64,000 nucleotides of DNA from Actinobacillus succinogenes 130Z (GCF_000017245.1 NC_009655.1:1240001-1304000); one strand, 5' to 3'; shown: positions 17,539 through 26,278, counted from the stretch's first letter. The notes: generated by a model from the letters alone, not told the origin. Numbers and translations: made by a program.

Positions 17539-18555
17539 ATGGAAACAACATTACAACTTTATTCGAATACACCGCATCCTCAGGCGCAATATTGGTCGGT
17601 TTGTAAAGTAGAGGCGTTGTTCGAAACGCCGTTTTTGGAATTGGTTCATCGCGCGGCAATCGTACATCGCGAGCATTTTAATCCGCAAGCGGTTCAGCTT
17701 TCGACGCTAATGTCCATTAAAACCGGCGGCTGTCCGGAAGACTGCGGGTATTGCCCGCAATCCGCCCGTTACCGAACCGGCGTACAGAAGCAGGCATTAT
17801 TAGAAGTGGAAGATATTGTGGAAAAAGCCAAAATCGCCAAATCCCGCGGTGCGAGCCGTTTTTGTATGGGTGCGGCATGGCGCGGACCTAAACCGAAAGA
17901 CATCGGCAAAATAACCGAAATTGTCAAAGCGGTGAAAGACCTGGGACTGGAAACGTGCGGTACTTTCGGTTTATTGGAAGACGGTATGGCGGAAAATCTG
18001 AAAGAGGCGGGTCTGGATTATTACAACCATAATATCGATACTTCGCCGGAGCATTATAAGAAAGTTATCGGCACCAGAGGTTTTGAGGATCGTTTGAGTA
18101 CCTTGGGAAAAGTACGTAAAGCGGGATTGAAAGTCTGTTGCGGCGGAATTATCGGTATGAACGAAAACCGAAAGGAACGAGCCGGTTTTATCGCCAGCCT
18201 GGCCAATTTGGATCCTCAACCGGAATCCGTCCCGATTAACCAATTGGTGAAAGTGGACGGCACGCCTTTAGCGGATGCGGAAGAACTGGACTGGACGGAA
18301 TTCGTCCGCACCATAGCCGTCGCCCGTATTACTATGCCGAAAAGCTATGTGCGATTATCCGCCGGTCGCCAGGGTATGTCGGAAGAAATGCAGGCGATGT
18401 GTTTTATGGCGGGGGCAAATTCCATCTTCTACGGCGATAAGTTATTGGTAACCGGTAACGCGGAAGAAGACCGCGACCAATTACTGATGGCTAAACTGGA
18501 TTTGGAACCGGAAACCGCGGAAAACCGCCGCGTTTCGGTGCAACCGGAACGGTAA
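17539..18555 (+). CDS. bioB: Biotin synthase
   Basis: A radical-SAM enzyme that inserts sulfur into dethiobiotin, the last step of biotin synthesis. The SAM-cluster motif CPEDCGYC has Cys 65, 69 and 72. The residues around the [2Fe-2S] cluster are conserved (CCGGIIGMNE, PINQLVKVDGTPL, RLSAGRQ). The length of 338 is normal. It starts two bases after thiQ (GGAATAACA before the ATG), away from other bio genes. The same thiBPQ-bioB order is, to my knowledge, found in Haemophilus influenzae, so the arrangement is a family trait. An uptake signal follows the stop. Confidence 0.97.
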   Translation: METTLQLYSNTPHPQAQYWSVCKVEALFETPFLELVHRAAIVHREHFNPQAVQLSTLMSIKTGGCPEDCGYCPQSARYRTGVQKQALLEVEDIVEKAKIAKSRGASRFCMGAAWRGPKPKDIGKITEIVKAVKDLGLETCGTFGLLEDGMAENLKEAGLDYYNHNIDTSPEHYKKVIGTRGFEDRLSTLGKVRKAGLKVCCGGIIGMNENRKERAGFIASLANLDPQPESVPINQLVKVDGTPLADAEELDWTEFVRTIAVARITMPKSYVRLSAGRQGMSEEMQAMCFMAGANSIFYGDKLLVTGNAEEDRDQLLMAKLDLEPETAENRRVSVQPER

Positions 18556-18639
18556 AAGTGCGGTCGGATTTTTTGTCGTTTTTATCATGGGGATTCGGGT
18601 TTGTTTATACGAGATAAACGAACCCTGAGGAGAAGCGTA

Positions 18640-18999
18640 ATGTTTAAGGTGCAGCGTATTTATGATTTCAAGCCGACGGAACAGGAGTGCGCCGTATTTG
18701 TGGATCGGCTTTATCCGCGCGGCGTGACAAAAGAAAAATTTTCCCGTTGCCGGTGGTTGAAAGAAGTTTGCCCCAGCCGTGAACTGCGCCGGTTTTATCA
18801 TGAAAACCCGCAGCAAAATTACCCCGAATTCGTGTTGCGTTATCGATCGGAATTAACTAATGCGGCACAGCGACAGGCTTTGGCGGAATTGAAGCGGTTG
18901 GAAAAACGCCATTCGCACATCACGTTGCTGACCGCCGTGAAGGACGTGCGACATAGTCATATTCCGGTATTATTGCAAGCCTTGGCGGATTCGGAATAA
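18640..18999 (+). CDS. DUF488 family protein (YeaO-like)
   Basis: A 119-residue protein. I chose the ATG at 18640, which follows GAGGAGA, rather than a TTG 39 bases upstream with no ribosome site. The signature VDRLYPRGVTKEKF and RWLKEVCPSRELRRFYH is that of the DUF488/YeaO family. Its function is unknown; structure-based suggestions include nucleic-acid or small-molecule binding. It stands alone between bioB and the convergent peroxiredoxin gene. Confidence 0.8.
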   Translation: MFKVQRIYDFKPTEQECAVFVDRLYPRGVTKEKFSRCRWLKEVCPSRELRRFYHENPQQNYPEFVLRYRSELTNAAQRQALAELKRLEKRHSHITLLTAVKDVRHSHIPVLLQALADSE

Positions 19000-19000
19000 C

Positions 19001-19026
19001 AAAAAAGCCACACAAATGTGTGGCTT
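19001..19026 (-). terminator. Terminator of the peroxiredoxin gene
   Basis: AAGCCACAC-AAAT-GTGTGGCTT forms a 9-bp stem. Read on the minus strand it is followed by a run of six T, so it serves the peroxiredoxin gene. On the plus strand there is no T run. Confidence 0.75.
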
Positions 19027-19071
19027 GAAACGTTCCTGATAATCATTAAATAGCCGATGAAAATTTTTCGA

Positions 19072-19674
19072 TTAAAGCTGATCAGCGTTTTGTTTTAAGT
19101 ATTTCGCTACGCCTTCAGGGTTGTCTTTCATCCCTTCTTTGCCTTTTTCCCATTGGGCAGGGCAAACTTCGCCGTGTTCTTCGTGGAATTGTAAAGCGTC
19201 AACCATACGTAACATTTCGTCGATGTTACGGCCTAACGGTAAATCGTTCACTACTTGGTGACGAACCACGCCGTTGGCGTCGATTAAGAATGAAGCGCGT
19301 AACGCTACGCCCGCTTCAGGGTGTTCGATACCGTATGCTTTAGCGATTTCGTGTTTGGTGTCGGCCGCTAATGCGTATTTAACCGGACCGATACCGCCTT
19401 GGTCAACCGGCGTGTTACGCCATGCATTGTGACTGTATTGGGAATCGATAGACACGCCGACCACTTCTACGCCGCGTTTTTGGAATTCCGCATAGCGGTG
19501 ATCGAATGCGATTAATTCGGACGGACAAACGAAAGTAAAATCTAACGGATAGAAGAAAATGACCGCAGGTTTACCGGCAATATGTTGTTTGAAGTTGAAG
19601 TTTTCAACGATTTCGCCGTTGCCTAAAACGGCGGCGGAGGTAAAATCCGGTGCTTGACGGGTTACTAATACCAT
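19072..19674 (-). CDS. 2-Cys peroxiredoxin (AhpC/TSA family)
   Basis: A thiol peroxidase that reduces H2O2 and organic hydroperoxides. The start at 19674 (MVLVTRQAPDF) follows TAGGAGA; an upstream in-frame start adds 14 residues without family support. The peroxidatic Cys50 is in DFTFVCPSELIAF and the resolving Cys171 in GEVCPAQW, so it is a typical 2-Cys enzyme of 200 residues. The reductase (AhpF or thioredoxin) is not next to it. I see no OxyR-type site I would defend. Confidence 0.93.
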   Translation of the reverse strand: MVLVTRQAPDFTSAAVLGNGEIVENFNFKQHIAGKPAVIFFYPLDFTFVCPSELIAFDHRYAEFQKRGVEVVGVSIDSQYSHNAWRNTPVDQGGIGPVKYALAADTKHEIAKAYGIEHPEAGVALRASFLIDANGVVRHQVVNDLPLGRNIDEMLRMVDALQFHEEHGEVCPAQWEKGKEGMKDNPEGVAKYLKQNADQL

Positions 19675-19827
19675 GTTTAATCTCCTAAAATGGATTGAGG
19701 GAAAAATTTTTTGCAACGATTTAAATTAGCGTGCAAAATCAACGGGAAAATTGTAAAAAAATCGACCGCACTTTTACAGTCGGTTTTATCTATTAAATTA
19801 ATCAATTATATCGAACAGGAAGTTATT

Positions 19828-21021
19828 ATGTCGGAAAAACAGTCGTTAGCCACCATTTTAGTGCACGCAGGCCGTAGTAAACGCGTCAGTCAGGGCGCGG
19901 TGAATCCCGTGGTGCAACGGGCGTCTTCTTTAGTATTTGAAAATCTGGCGCAAAAGAAACAGGCTACCGTCAACCGCGCCAAACAGGCGTTGTTTTACGG
20001 TCGTCGCGGCACGTTAACCCACTTTGCCCTGCAGGATTTAATGTGCGAAATGGAAGGCGGCGCAGGTTGTTATCTTTATCCTTGCGGTGCGGCGGCGGTG
20101 ACGAATGCTATTTTAGCCTTTGTACAAGCCGGTGATAACGTATTGATGACAGGCGCCGCTTACGAACCGACGCAGGATTTCTGCAACAAAATCCTGAGCA
20201 AAATGAATGTGACCACGACTTATTACGACCCGCTGGACGGCGTGAAAATCGCAGAACTGGTGCGCTCCAACACCAAAGTGTTGTTTTTGGAAAGCCCGAG
20301 TTCGCTCACCTTTGAAGTGCCCGATGTGCCGAGTATCGTCAAAGCGGTGCGCCAAAAGAACCCTGAAATCGTAATCATGATTGATAACACCTGGGCGGGC
20401 GGTATTCTGTTTAAAGCGCTGGAACACGGCGTTGATATTTCCATTCAGGCGGGCACCAAATATCTGGTGGGTCATTCCGATGTGATGATTGGCACCGCCG
20501 TATCCAATGCCCGTTGCTGGGAACAGTTACGGGAAAATTCCTATTTAATGGGGCAAATGGCGGACGCCGACAGCGCTTATACCACCGCGCGCGGCATTCG
20601 TTCCCTTGCCGTGCGTTTCAAACAACACACCGAAAGCGGAATTAAAGTGGCGAAATGGCTTGCCCAACAACCGGAAGTGAAAGCGGTTTATCACCCCGCC
20701 TTGCCGAGTTGCCCGGGACATGAATTTTTCATGCGCGATTTCAGCGGTTCCGCCGGTTTATTCTCGTTCGAATTAAACGAAAAATTAAATCACGCGCGGC
20801 TTTCCGCGTTTATGGATCACTTCAAACTGTTCTCTATGGCCTATTCCTGGGGCGGTTTCGAAAGCCTGATTTTATACAACCAACCGGAAGAAATCCAAAA
20901 AATCCGCCCGAATATCGACCGCACTTTAACCGGCACGTTAATCCGCGTGCATATCGGTTTCGAAGATGCGGATGAATTAATTGCGGATTTAAAAGCGGGA
21001 TTTGAGCGTTTGAAATCTTAA
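19828..21021 (+). CDS. metC: Cystathionine beta-lyase
   Basis: A PLP enzyme that splits cystathionine to homocysteine, pyruvate and ammonia in methionine synthesis. The start at 19828 follows AGGAAG; the frame is open 39 codons further upstream but that part overlaps the divergent peroxiredoxin promoter region. The PLP lysine is Lys211 (AGTKYLVGHSD). YGRRGTLTHFALQ and SYSWGGFESL-type motifs favour beta-lyase (MetC) over gamma-synthase (MetB). Length is 397 (E. coli 395). A terminator follows. Confidence 0.93.
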   Translation: MSEKQSLATILVHAGRSKRVSQGAVNPVVQRASSLVFENLAQKKQATVNRAKQALFYGRRGTLTHFALQDLMCEMEGGAGCYLYPCGAAAVTNAILAFVQAGDNVLMTGAAYEPTQDFCNKILSKMNVTTTYYDPLDGVKIAELVRSNTKVLFLESPSSLTFEVPDVPSIVKAVRQKNPEIVIMIDNTWAGGILFKALEHGVDISIQAGTKYLVGHSDVMIGTAVSNARCWEQLRENSYLMGQMADADSAYTTARGIRSLAVRFKQHTESGIKVAKWLAQQPEVKAVYHPALPSCPGHEFFMRDFSGSAGLFSFELNEKLNHARLSAFMDHFKLFSMAYSWGGFESLILYNQPEEIQKIRPNIDRTLTGTLIRVHIGFEDADELIADLKAGFERLKS

Positions 21022-21052
21022 AACGGGATTTCTGATTTCATCATTGAATTTG

Positions 21053-21078
21053 GTGATCGCTCAAGCGATCACCTTTTA
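21053..21078 (+). terminator. Terminator of metC
   Basis: GGTGATCGC-TCAA-GCGATCACC is a perfect 9-bp stem followed by TTTT, 31 bases past the metC stop. Confidence 0.75.
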
Positions 21079-21137
21079 GTCGAAATGGATGTTTACACAA
21101 GATAATAGGATGGAGTCGCGGTAGAGAAAAAATTTAA

Positions 21138-22325
21138 CTACGCTTTTTGTGCCGCCGTGTAAATGGCGATCATATCCTGCTCGTATAACGGCTTAACGGC
21201 ACCGGCGCAGCCGTTTGTGGCGATAGCGCATTTTTTCGCCATTTCGGCAATCTGTTCCGCATTGGCGTTTACACCTAATTCGGACAGATTGGTCGGCATG
21301 TCGATGCTACGGAAAAAGTCTTCCATGGCTTCAATGCCTTTTAAAGCGGTTTGTTCGGCATTTTCAGCCGCTGTTACCTCCATCACTTGCAGGGCGAAAC
21401 GTTCGAAACGCGGTAGTGCGTCTTTGTAAACATATCTTGCCCAATGCCCCCAAATCGCCGCCAATCCCGCACCGTGGGTCACACCGAATAAGCCGCTCAA
21501 TTCGTGTTCCAGCATATGGGTCGCCCAATCGCCGTGCCCGCCGCCGCAACCGGTTAAGCCGTTGTGAGATAAACTGCCGCTCCACATAATTTCTGCGCGG
21601 ACTTCGTAATTTTGCGGATCTTTGGCCAGAATCTGCGCATTTTTCATGACGGTTTTTAATAGACTTTCCGCAATGGAATCCGTGATTTCCATGGTGGAGT
21701 TCGGTGTGAAATAACGTTCCATCGTGTGCATTAGAATATCCGCGTTGCCGCTGGCGGTTTGATATTGCGGCAATGTCATGGTGAGTTCGGGATTTAAAAT
21801 GGAGAATTTCGGCCGGGATAAATCGCTGCTGTAACCGCGTTTGATTCCGCCTTCATCTTTGGTAATCACGGAACTCGGACTCATTTCGCTGCCGGCGGCG
21901 GCAATGGTTAAAACGGTGGCGACCGGCAAACAGGCGGCGGCCTGACGTTTGCGGTCGTACAGTTCCCAGACGTCTTTGTCCGGTTCGGCGACGCCGTAAG
22001 CAATGGCTTTGGCGGAATCGATTACGCTGCCGCCGCCGACTGCAAGGATGAAATCCACACCTTCTTTTTTGCACAAATCAATACCTTGATAAACCAAGGA
22101 TAACAGCGGATTCGGCACTACGCCGCCCAGTTCCGTATAAGCGATGCCGGCGTTGTCGAGTGAGGCTTTAATGCGATCCAGCAAACCGGATTTTTTTGCG
22201 CTTTGGCCGCCGTAATGAATTAAAACTTTACGGCAATGTTGAGCTTTAATCAGTTCGCCCGCTTGTTGTTCGGTGTCTTTGCCGAAAATAATTTGGGTCG
22301 GTGTAAAATAATTAAAATTCTGCAT
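21138..22325 (-). CDS. Iron-containing alcohol dehydrogenase (YqhD/BdhA-like)
   Basis: A cytosolic NAD(P)H-dependent alcohol/aldehyde oxidoreductase of the group III (iron) family. The GGGS nucleotide motif is at 97-100. Candidate metal ligands are Asp196, His200 (NADILMH), His270 (ATHMLEHEL) and His284 (GVTHG), all present. It resembles the butanol dehydrogenase/YqhD branch, 395 residues against 387, which reduces a broad range of aldehydes. GGAGGAATAACT before the ATG is a very strong ribosome site. It stands alone, divergent from the porin. The physiological substrate is not shown by the sequence. Confidence 0.88.
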   Translation of the reverse strand: MQNFNYFTPTQIIFGKDTEQQAGELIKAQHCRKVLIHYGGQSAKKSGLLDRIKASLDNAGIAYTELGGVVPNPLLSLVYQGIDLCKKEGVDFILAVGGGSVIDSAKAIAYGVAEPDKDVWELYDRKRQAAACLPVATVLTIAAAGSEMSPSSVITKDEGGIKRGYSSDLSRPKFSILNPELTMTLPQYQTASGNADILMHTMERYFTPNSTMEITDSIAESLLKTVMKNAQILAKDPQNYEVRAEIMWSGSLSHNGLTGCGGGHGDWATHMLEHELSGLFGVTHGAGLAAIWGHWARYVYKDALPRFERFALQVMEVTAAENAEQTALKGIEAMEDFFRSIDMPTNLSELGVNANAEQIAEMAKKCAIATNGCAGAVKPLYEQDMIAIYTAAQKA

Positions 22326-22747
22326 AGTTATTCCTCCGGTTTAATTATTTAATTTAGCCTGAATCGACATCTATTCTACAACGCTTGCAGTTCGGTGATC
22401 AAACCGGGTTGCTTTTCCGGCATTAACAACAACTGTTTGGGCAGCATAATCTCGATCCGACAAAAAACACCGAGTTTTGGGTTTTTATACTCAATCGAAC
22501 GTTTATTCTCTTTTTTACCTTTGCTGAATCGCTTCGTCGGTCAATGTTGTACAAAAAACAATCAAAAATCTGCAAAAAATGTGATCTCGATCAGAAAAAT
22601 GAAAATTATTTGTGCATTATTGATTGACATATGCACATGATTTTTGGCAATATCCGAGCAGCTTAAAGTTTAAGCGCATTTGACTTTTCCGGTTTCGGAA
22701 AGTTCAATAGAAGTTGTAAAAAATAAATTCTGATAAGGAATTAAATT
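22326..22747. other. Intergenic region between alcohol dehydrogenase and porin
   Basis: A 420-base divergent promoter region. It holds a CRP-like site (22577-22598) and a possible -35 TTGACA (22624-22629) on the porin side. An 81-codon open frame at 22395-22640 lacks a ribosome site and family features and was not called. Confidence 0.6.
22577..22598 (+). promoter_or_regulatory. CRP-like site upstream of the porin
   Basis: AAATGTGATCTCGATCAGAAAA matches the CRP consensus well in the left half (TGTGA) and partly in the right (TCAGA). A TTGACA lies 26 bases downstream. If that is the -35 box, the site centre is about 72 bases before the start point, a face-of-helix distance compatible with activation. 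Binding is inferred only. Confidence 0.5.
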
Positions 22748-23839
22748 ATGAAAAAGACATTAGTAGCATTAGCAGTCGCTGCAGCTGCAGTGGCAAGCAC
22801 AGCAAACGCCGCCGTTGTTTATGAACAGGACGGTGCGAAAGTTGAATTAAGCGGTTCATTCCGTACTTTCTTGGGTAAAACCGGTGAAGGTCGTAGCGAT
22901 TTAGTAAACGACGGTTCCCGTATTATCGTTAAAGCGAGTCAAGATTTAGGTAACGGTTTATCCGCATTCGCCGGTTATCAAATTCGTTTTACTGAAGATG
23001 GTAATGCAACTAACGTGAACAAAGGTTCCGATAGTGATTTTGATAATCCGAGTACTCGTGAATTATATGCCGGTTTGGCACATCAAGATGTAGGTCGTTT
23101 GGCATTCGGTCGTCAACAAACCACAGCGGATGACGTATTGCAGGATGCAACCTACTACCGTTCCGGTGCATATAACATTTTGACTACCCGTTCAGATAAA
23201 TCCGTGAAATTCAAATCAGCGGAATGGAACGGTTTCAGCTTCGGTGCAGACTACTTATTCGGTCACAGCAATACTGATGTAGATCGTTATGTTGGTGAGT
23301 ATGTTGAATATAAAAACGGTTATGGTGTCACAGCATTCTATCATTATGACTTTGCCGAAAATCACGGTTTAGAATTTGCCGCGGGTTATACACAAGATAA
23401 CTATGATGATATTGCCTATTCAAATGATTCCGTAGGTAAGAACAAAGCATGGTTATTACACGGTAGCTACACTTACGGTCCGTTTTATTTAGCGTTGAAC
23501 TACGGTCAATATAAAAATGAAGTAAGCGATGCTTATACTGAAGTAGTAACCGGTCGTCGTACTGATGCGGGCACTAAAGGTCGTTATGCAATGGTTGATG
23601 CCCGTTATCAATTCTCCGAACCTTCAGCGGTATTTGCACAATGGGAACGTTTAGACGTTCGTTCTGAAGCAACTGGTAACACAGAAGAAATCGCAAACCG
23701 TTACCAAGTCGGTGTGGATTACAAATTACACAAAAACGTCATCACATACGCAATGTATGAACGTGTAAATACTAAATACGACAACGCAGAAACCGACAAA
23801 GACAACATCTACGGTGTCGGTTTACGCGTATTCTTCTAA
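22748..23839 (+). CDS. Major outer-membrane porin, OmpP2/OmpH-like
   Basis: A general diffusion porin of the Gram-negative trimeric type. The signal peptide is residues 1-21 (ASTANA before AVVYEQDG). The mature part of about 342 residues has alternating beta strands and ends in a C-terminal Phe (LRVFF), the BAM recognition signal. Strand patterns VELSGSFRTFLGKTGE, ASQDLGNGLSAFAGYQIRF and RELYAGLAHQDVGRLAFGRQ match Pasteurellaceae P2-type porins. Codon use is strongly biased (TTA, GGT, CGT), as expected for a very abundant protein. It is monocistronic, with an upstream CRP-like site and a strong terminator. Confidence 0.94.
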   Translation: MKKTLVALAVAAAAVASTANAAVVYEQDGAKVELSGSFRTFLGKTGEGRSDLVNDGSRIIVKASQDLGNGLSAFAGYQIRFTEDGNATNVNKGSDSDFDNPSTRELYAGLAHQDVGRLAFGRQQTTADDVLQDATYYRSGAYNILTTRSDKSVKFKSAEWNGFSFGADYLFGHSNTDVDRYVGEYVEYKNGYGVTAFYHYDFAENHGLEFAAGYTQDNYDDIAYSNDSVGKNKAWLLHGSYTYGPFYLALNYGQYKNEVSDAYTEVVTGRRTDAGTKGRYAMVDARYQFSEPSAVFAQWERLDVRSEATGNTEEIANRYQVGVDYKLHKNVITYAMYERVNTKYDNAETDKDNIYGVGLRVFF

Positions 23840-23862
23840 TCTTAGGATTAGTTAAGCGAATA

Positions 23863-23890
23863 AAAAACCCGATCTTAGGATCGGGTTTTT
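23863..23890 (+). terminator. Terminator of the porin gene
   Basis: AAACCCGATC-TTAG-GATCGGGTTT flanked by A and T runs; a strong intrinsic terminator. Confidence 0.9.
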
Positions 23891-23907
23891 GTTTTTATCG
23901 CAATAAG

Positions 23908-23989
23908 GGCGAATCGCATTCGCCTGCTGGCGCGCGTCTCCCGACGCGTGCCTTTTTCATGATTCAAGTACGCGTCGGGAGACGCGCGC
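23908..23989. repeat. Palindromic repeat element, intact copy
   Basis: A perfect 20-bp inverted repeat (23930-23949 and 23970-23989; each arm is GCGCGCGTCTCCCGACGCGT or its complement) encloses a 20-base loop. A smaller hairpin GGCGAAT-CGC-ATTCGCC (23908-23924) lies just before it. The left arm and loop recur at 45978-46014 with a decayed right arm. It resembles an intergenic mobile palindrome of the REP/MITE kind; no terminal direct repeats were identified. Confidence 0.7.
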
Positions 23990-24102
23990 TATCAAGGAAT
24001 TCCCTGCAATGAATATATTGTGAACGCTATTCCGGAATTAAACTAAATCTTCCGTTTGTTTTTCATAATTATATTAAACTGTGTCTAAATAATAATTGAT
24101 GT

Positions 24103-24123
24103 TTGTAGCGGTTGGCGCTACAA
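24103..24123. promoter_or_regulatory. Probable HigA operator
   Basis: TTGTAGCG-GTTGG-CGCTACAA is a perfect 8-bp inverted repeat placed 18 bases before the higB start. Antitoxins of the HigA family bind such palindromes to repress their own operon. The assignment is from position and symmetry. Confidence 0.55.
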
Positions 24124-24141
24124 TTTAACGGAAATCAAGTC

Positions 24142-24420
24142 ATGATTATTTCTTTCAAACACAAAGGATTGGAGCGATTTTATAAAACGGGATCGACTGC
24201 CGGAATTATTAATAGTCATGCGGCGAAATTAAAACGTATTTTAGCGCGTTTAAACAGTTCAAAATCGGTACAGGATATGAATATTCCGGGTTGGTAATTA
24301 CATCCGTTAATTGGGAATTTATCCGGCTGTTGGGCAGTGAAAGTCAATGGAAATTGGCGAGTAACATTCCGATTTGAAATGGGGCATGCCGAAATTGTCG
24401 ATTATCAAGATTATCATTAG
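24142..24420 (+). pseudogene. higB: HigB/RelE-type toxin, interrupted by an in-frame stop
   Basis: The frame MIISFKHKGLERFYKTGSTAGI is a clear HigB (RelE superfamily mRNA interferase) N-terminus. After 51 codons (DMNIPGW) there is TAA at 24295-24297. Reading on in the same frame gives LHPLIGNLSG, NGNWRVTFRFE and the C-terminal VDYQDYH, exactly the rest of the family, ending TAG at 24418. Full homologues of about 92 residues have Arg at the stop (GWRLHPL). The toxin is therefore truncated before its catalytic C-terminal half and is predicted to be inactive. A single nonsense change explains it, but a sequencing error cannot be excluded. The antitoxin follows nine bases later. Confidence 0.85.
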
Positions 24421-24429
24421 GAGAAAATA

Positions 24430-24729
24430 ATGGATATGTTTAACCCGCCTCCTCATCCTGCGGCAATTATTCGGGAGGATATTCTGCCGGAATTAGGATT
24501 GAGCGTAACCGAAGCGGCAAAACAATTAGGGGTGAATCGCGTGACACTTTCGCGCCTGTTAAACGGGAAAGCCGGAATCAGTGCAGATATGGCATTGCGC
24601 CTGCATGCGTGGCTGGGGGAAAACAGCCCGAGCCCGGAAAGTTGGTTACATCAACAAGCGGATTATGATTTATGGCAAGCCAAACAAAAAAGCACTCCGA
24701 CCGTTCTGTCCGCATTCCAATCATCTTAA
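24430..24729 (+). CDS. higA: HigA/VapI-type antitoxin
   Basis: A 99-residue helix-turn-helix protein of the HigA type, with the toxin upstream of the antitoxin as usual. The HTH core is VTEAAKQLGVNRVTLSRLLNGKAGIS (about 26-51) and the start FNPPPHPAAIIREDIL is conserved. AGGAGA precedes the ATG. It is intact although its toxin is broken. It may still repress its operator or bind related toxins elsewhere. Confidence 0.88.
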   Translation: MDMFNPPPHPAAIIREDILPELGLSVTEAAKQLGVNRVTLSRLLNGKAGISADMALRLHAWLGENSPSPESWLHQQADYDLWQAKQKSTPTVLSAFQSS

Positions 24730-24874
24730 TTCGAACAACTTAAAACACCAAACCACTCAAAGTGCGGTCGGAAAACGAAATGTTTTTTAAGGTTCGTCGG
24801 ACGAATACATTCGCCCGATTTCGAATGATCGGGATAAGCAAATAGTATTTACCTTATTTTCCAATGACTGCCGG

Positions 24875-26278
24875 TTATTCCTGCCAGCCGCCGCCCAAGG
24901 CTTTGTATAAATTCACTAAATTCTTCGCCCGGTTTAACCGCACTTGGATAAGTTGGTTTTGGTAATCCAGCGCATTAAGGCGTTCGGTGAGAGCGTTATC
25001 CAGATTTTTATCGCCGTATTTAAATAATTTTTCGGCATTGGCGGCGGAAACCTGTGCTTTTTTGACCGCACTTTGTTGCAGTTCCGCTTGTCGGTTTAAC
25101 GCATATTGCGCCTGATAGGCGTTATCTACATCCGCCAGCGCTTGAATCAGCGTTTTGTCATATTGTAGTAATGCGGTTTTTAAGCGGGCGTCCGCTGCGT
25201 CGATGTTGGCCTGAATACGTCCGTTGGTGAAAATCGGTACGCTTAATCCGCCGCTGAGCAAGCCCGTCCAGCCTTTTAATTCGGAAATGTCGGAATTTAT
25301 TTCAATGCGGCCGGTTCCGCCCATAAACTGAATATCGAAGCGGGGATACAGATCCGCTTTAGCACTGGCTAATTTTGCGGCGGCGGCTTGAATTTGCGCC
25401 CGATCGACGCGTAAATCCGGACGGCGGTTAAGCAAATCGCCCGGTAACATACCCGCCGGCGGAGAAGGTAGCGTAACTAATGGATTGCCGTTTTTATTAA
25501 TCCGGAATCCCTGCGGCGTTTGCCCCGTTAACACGGCGATTGCGCGTTCGTTAGCGGCAATTTGGCTGTTCAATGTCGCTTGTTGTGCCTGTACGGCGGT
25601 GAGGCGGTTTTCCACTTGTAATACGTCGTTGGCATTGGCTTGTCCTGCGTTGAATCTGCCTTGGACGTAATTTCTGAGCCGGCTTAATACCTTAACGGAC
25701 TGATTCAGTACGGCATTTTGCTGTTGCAGGGCAAAAATATTAAAGTAGTTTTCGGCAATTTGCCCGGCGATCAGCATTCGGGTGGCGTAAATCTGATTTT
25801 GTACCGCCGTTTCAGCGGCTTTGGCGGCGTCGGCATCGCTGCGTTTTTTGCCGAAGAAATCCAGTTCCCAGCTTGCGGTAATACCGGCGTATTGATTATT
25901 GCCCGATGACGTATCGTTTTCACCGGTTAACGGGCTGTTGATAAGACGGGAACGGGATCCGCCTATACGCCCGCTGCCTGAAACTTGCGGGCCTTTATCC
26001 GCCTCCGTATAAGCGGTATTGGCTTGCGCTTCGTTCAAACGACTGCGCGCCATGGCTATGTCGAGGTTGTTACGTAACCCTTGTTCAATCAGCCGAGTGA
26101 GTTGCGGATCATGCCATTGCCGCCACCATCGGCTGACATCGGCAGTACCCGTACCGTTGCCGGTTTGTTCGAAGTTTGCTGGCAGGTCGATTTGTGAATG
26201 TAAATCCACCTCGGTATTAGAACAGGCGGTTAATGTCACCGCTACCGCAATCAGCGAGAGTTTATAAATGAATTGCAT
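24875..26278 (-). CDS. Outer-membrane efflux lipoprotein (NodT/OprM family)
   Basis: The outer-membrane channel of a tripartite exporter. The signal peptide ends in the lipobox LTAC with Cys19. Two repeated coiled-coil/barrel halves follow, with RGLRNNLDIAMARSRLNEAQ and LLNRRPDLRVDRAQIQAAAAK, the standard OMF signatures. Length is 467. It is the last gene of the exporter cluster, 104 bases after the ABC-2 permease gene; that gap contains an uptake signal, so it may have its own promoter. GAGG precedes the ATG. Confidence 0.92.
   Translation of the reverse strand: MQFIYKLSLIAVAVTLTACSNTEVDLHSQIDLPANFEQTGNGTGTADVSRWWRQWHDPQLTRLIEQGLRNNLDIAMARSRLNEAQANTAYTEADKGPQVSGSGRIGGSRSRLINSPLTGENDTSSGNNQYAGITASWELDFFGKKRSDADAAKAAETAVQNQIYATRMLIAGQIAENYFNIFALQQQNAVLNQSVKVLSRLRNYVQGRFNAGQANANDVLQVENRLTAVQAQQATLNSQIAANERAIAVLTGQTPQGFRINKNGNPLVTLPSPPAGMLPGDLLNRRPDLRVDRAQIQAAAAKLASAKADLYPRFDIQFMGGTGRIEINSDISELKGWTGLLSGGLSVPIFTNGRIQANIDAADARLKTALLQYDKTLIQALADVDNAYQAQYALNRQAELQQSAVKKAQVSAANAEKLFKYGDKNLDNALTERLNALDYQNQLIQVRLNRAKNLVNLYKALGGGWQE

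Noticed and set aside
22395..22640. An 81-codon frame upstream of the porin
   Set aside because: No ribosome site, composition unlike coding sequence, and it covers the CRP-like site and promoter region.
24295..24297. Programmed readthrough of the TAA in higB
   Set aside because: No readthrough context, stem or recoding signal is evident; a nonsense mutation or sequencing error is simpler.
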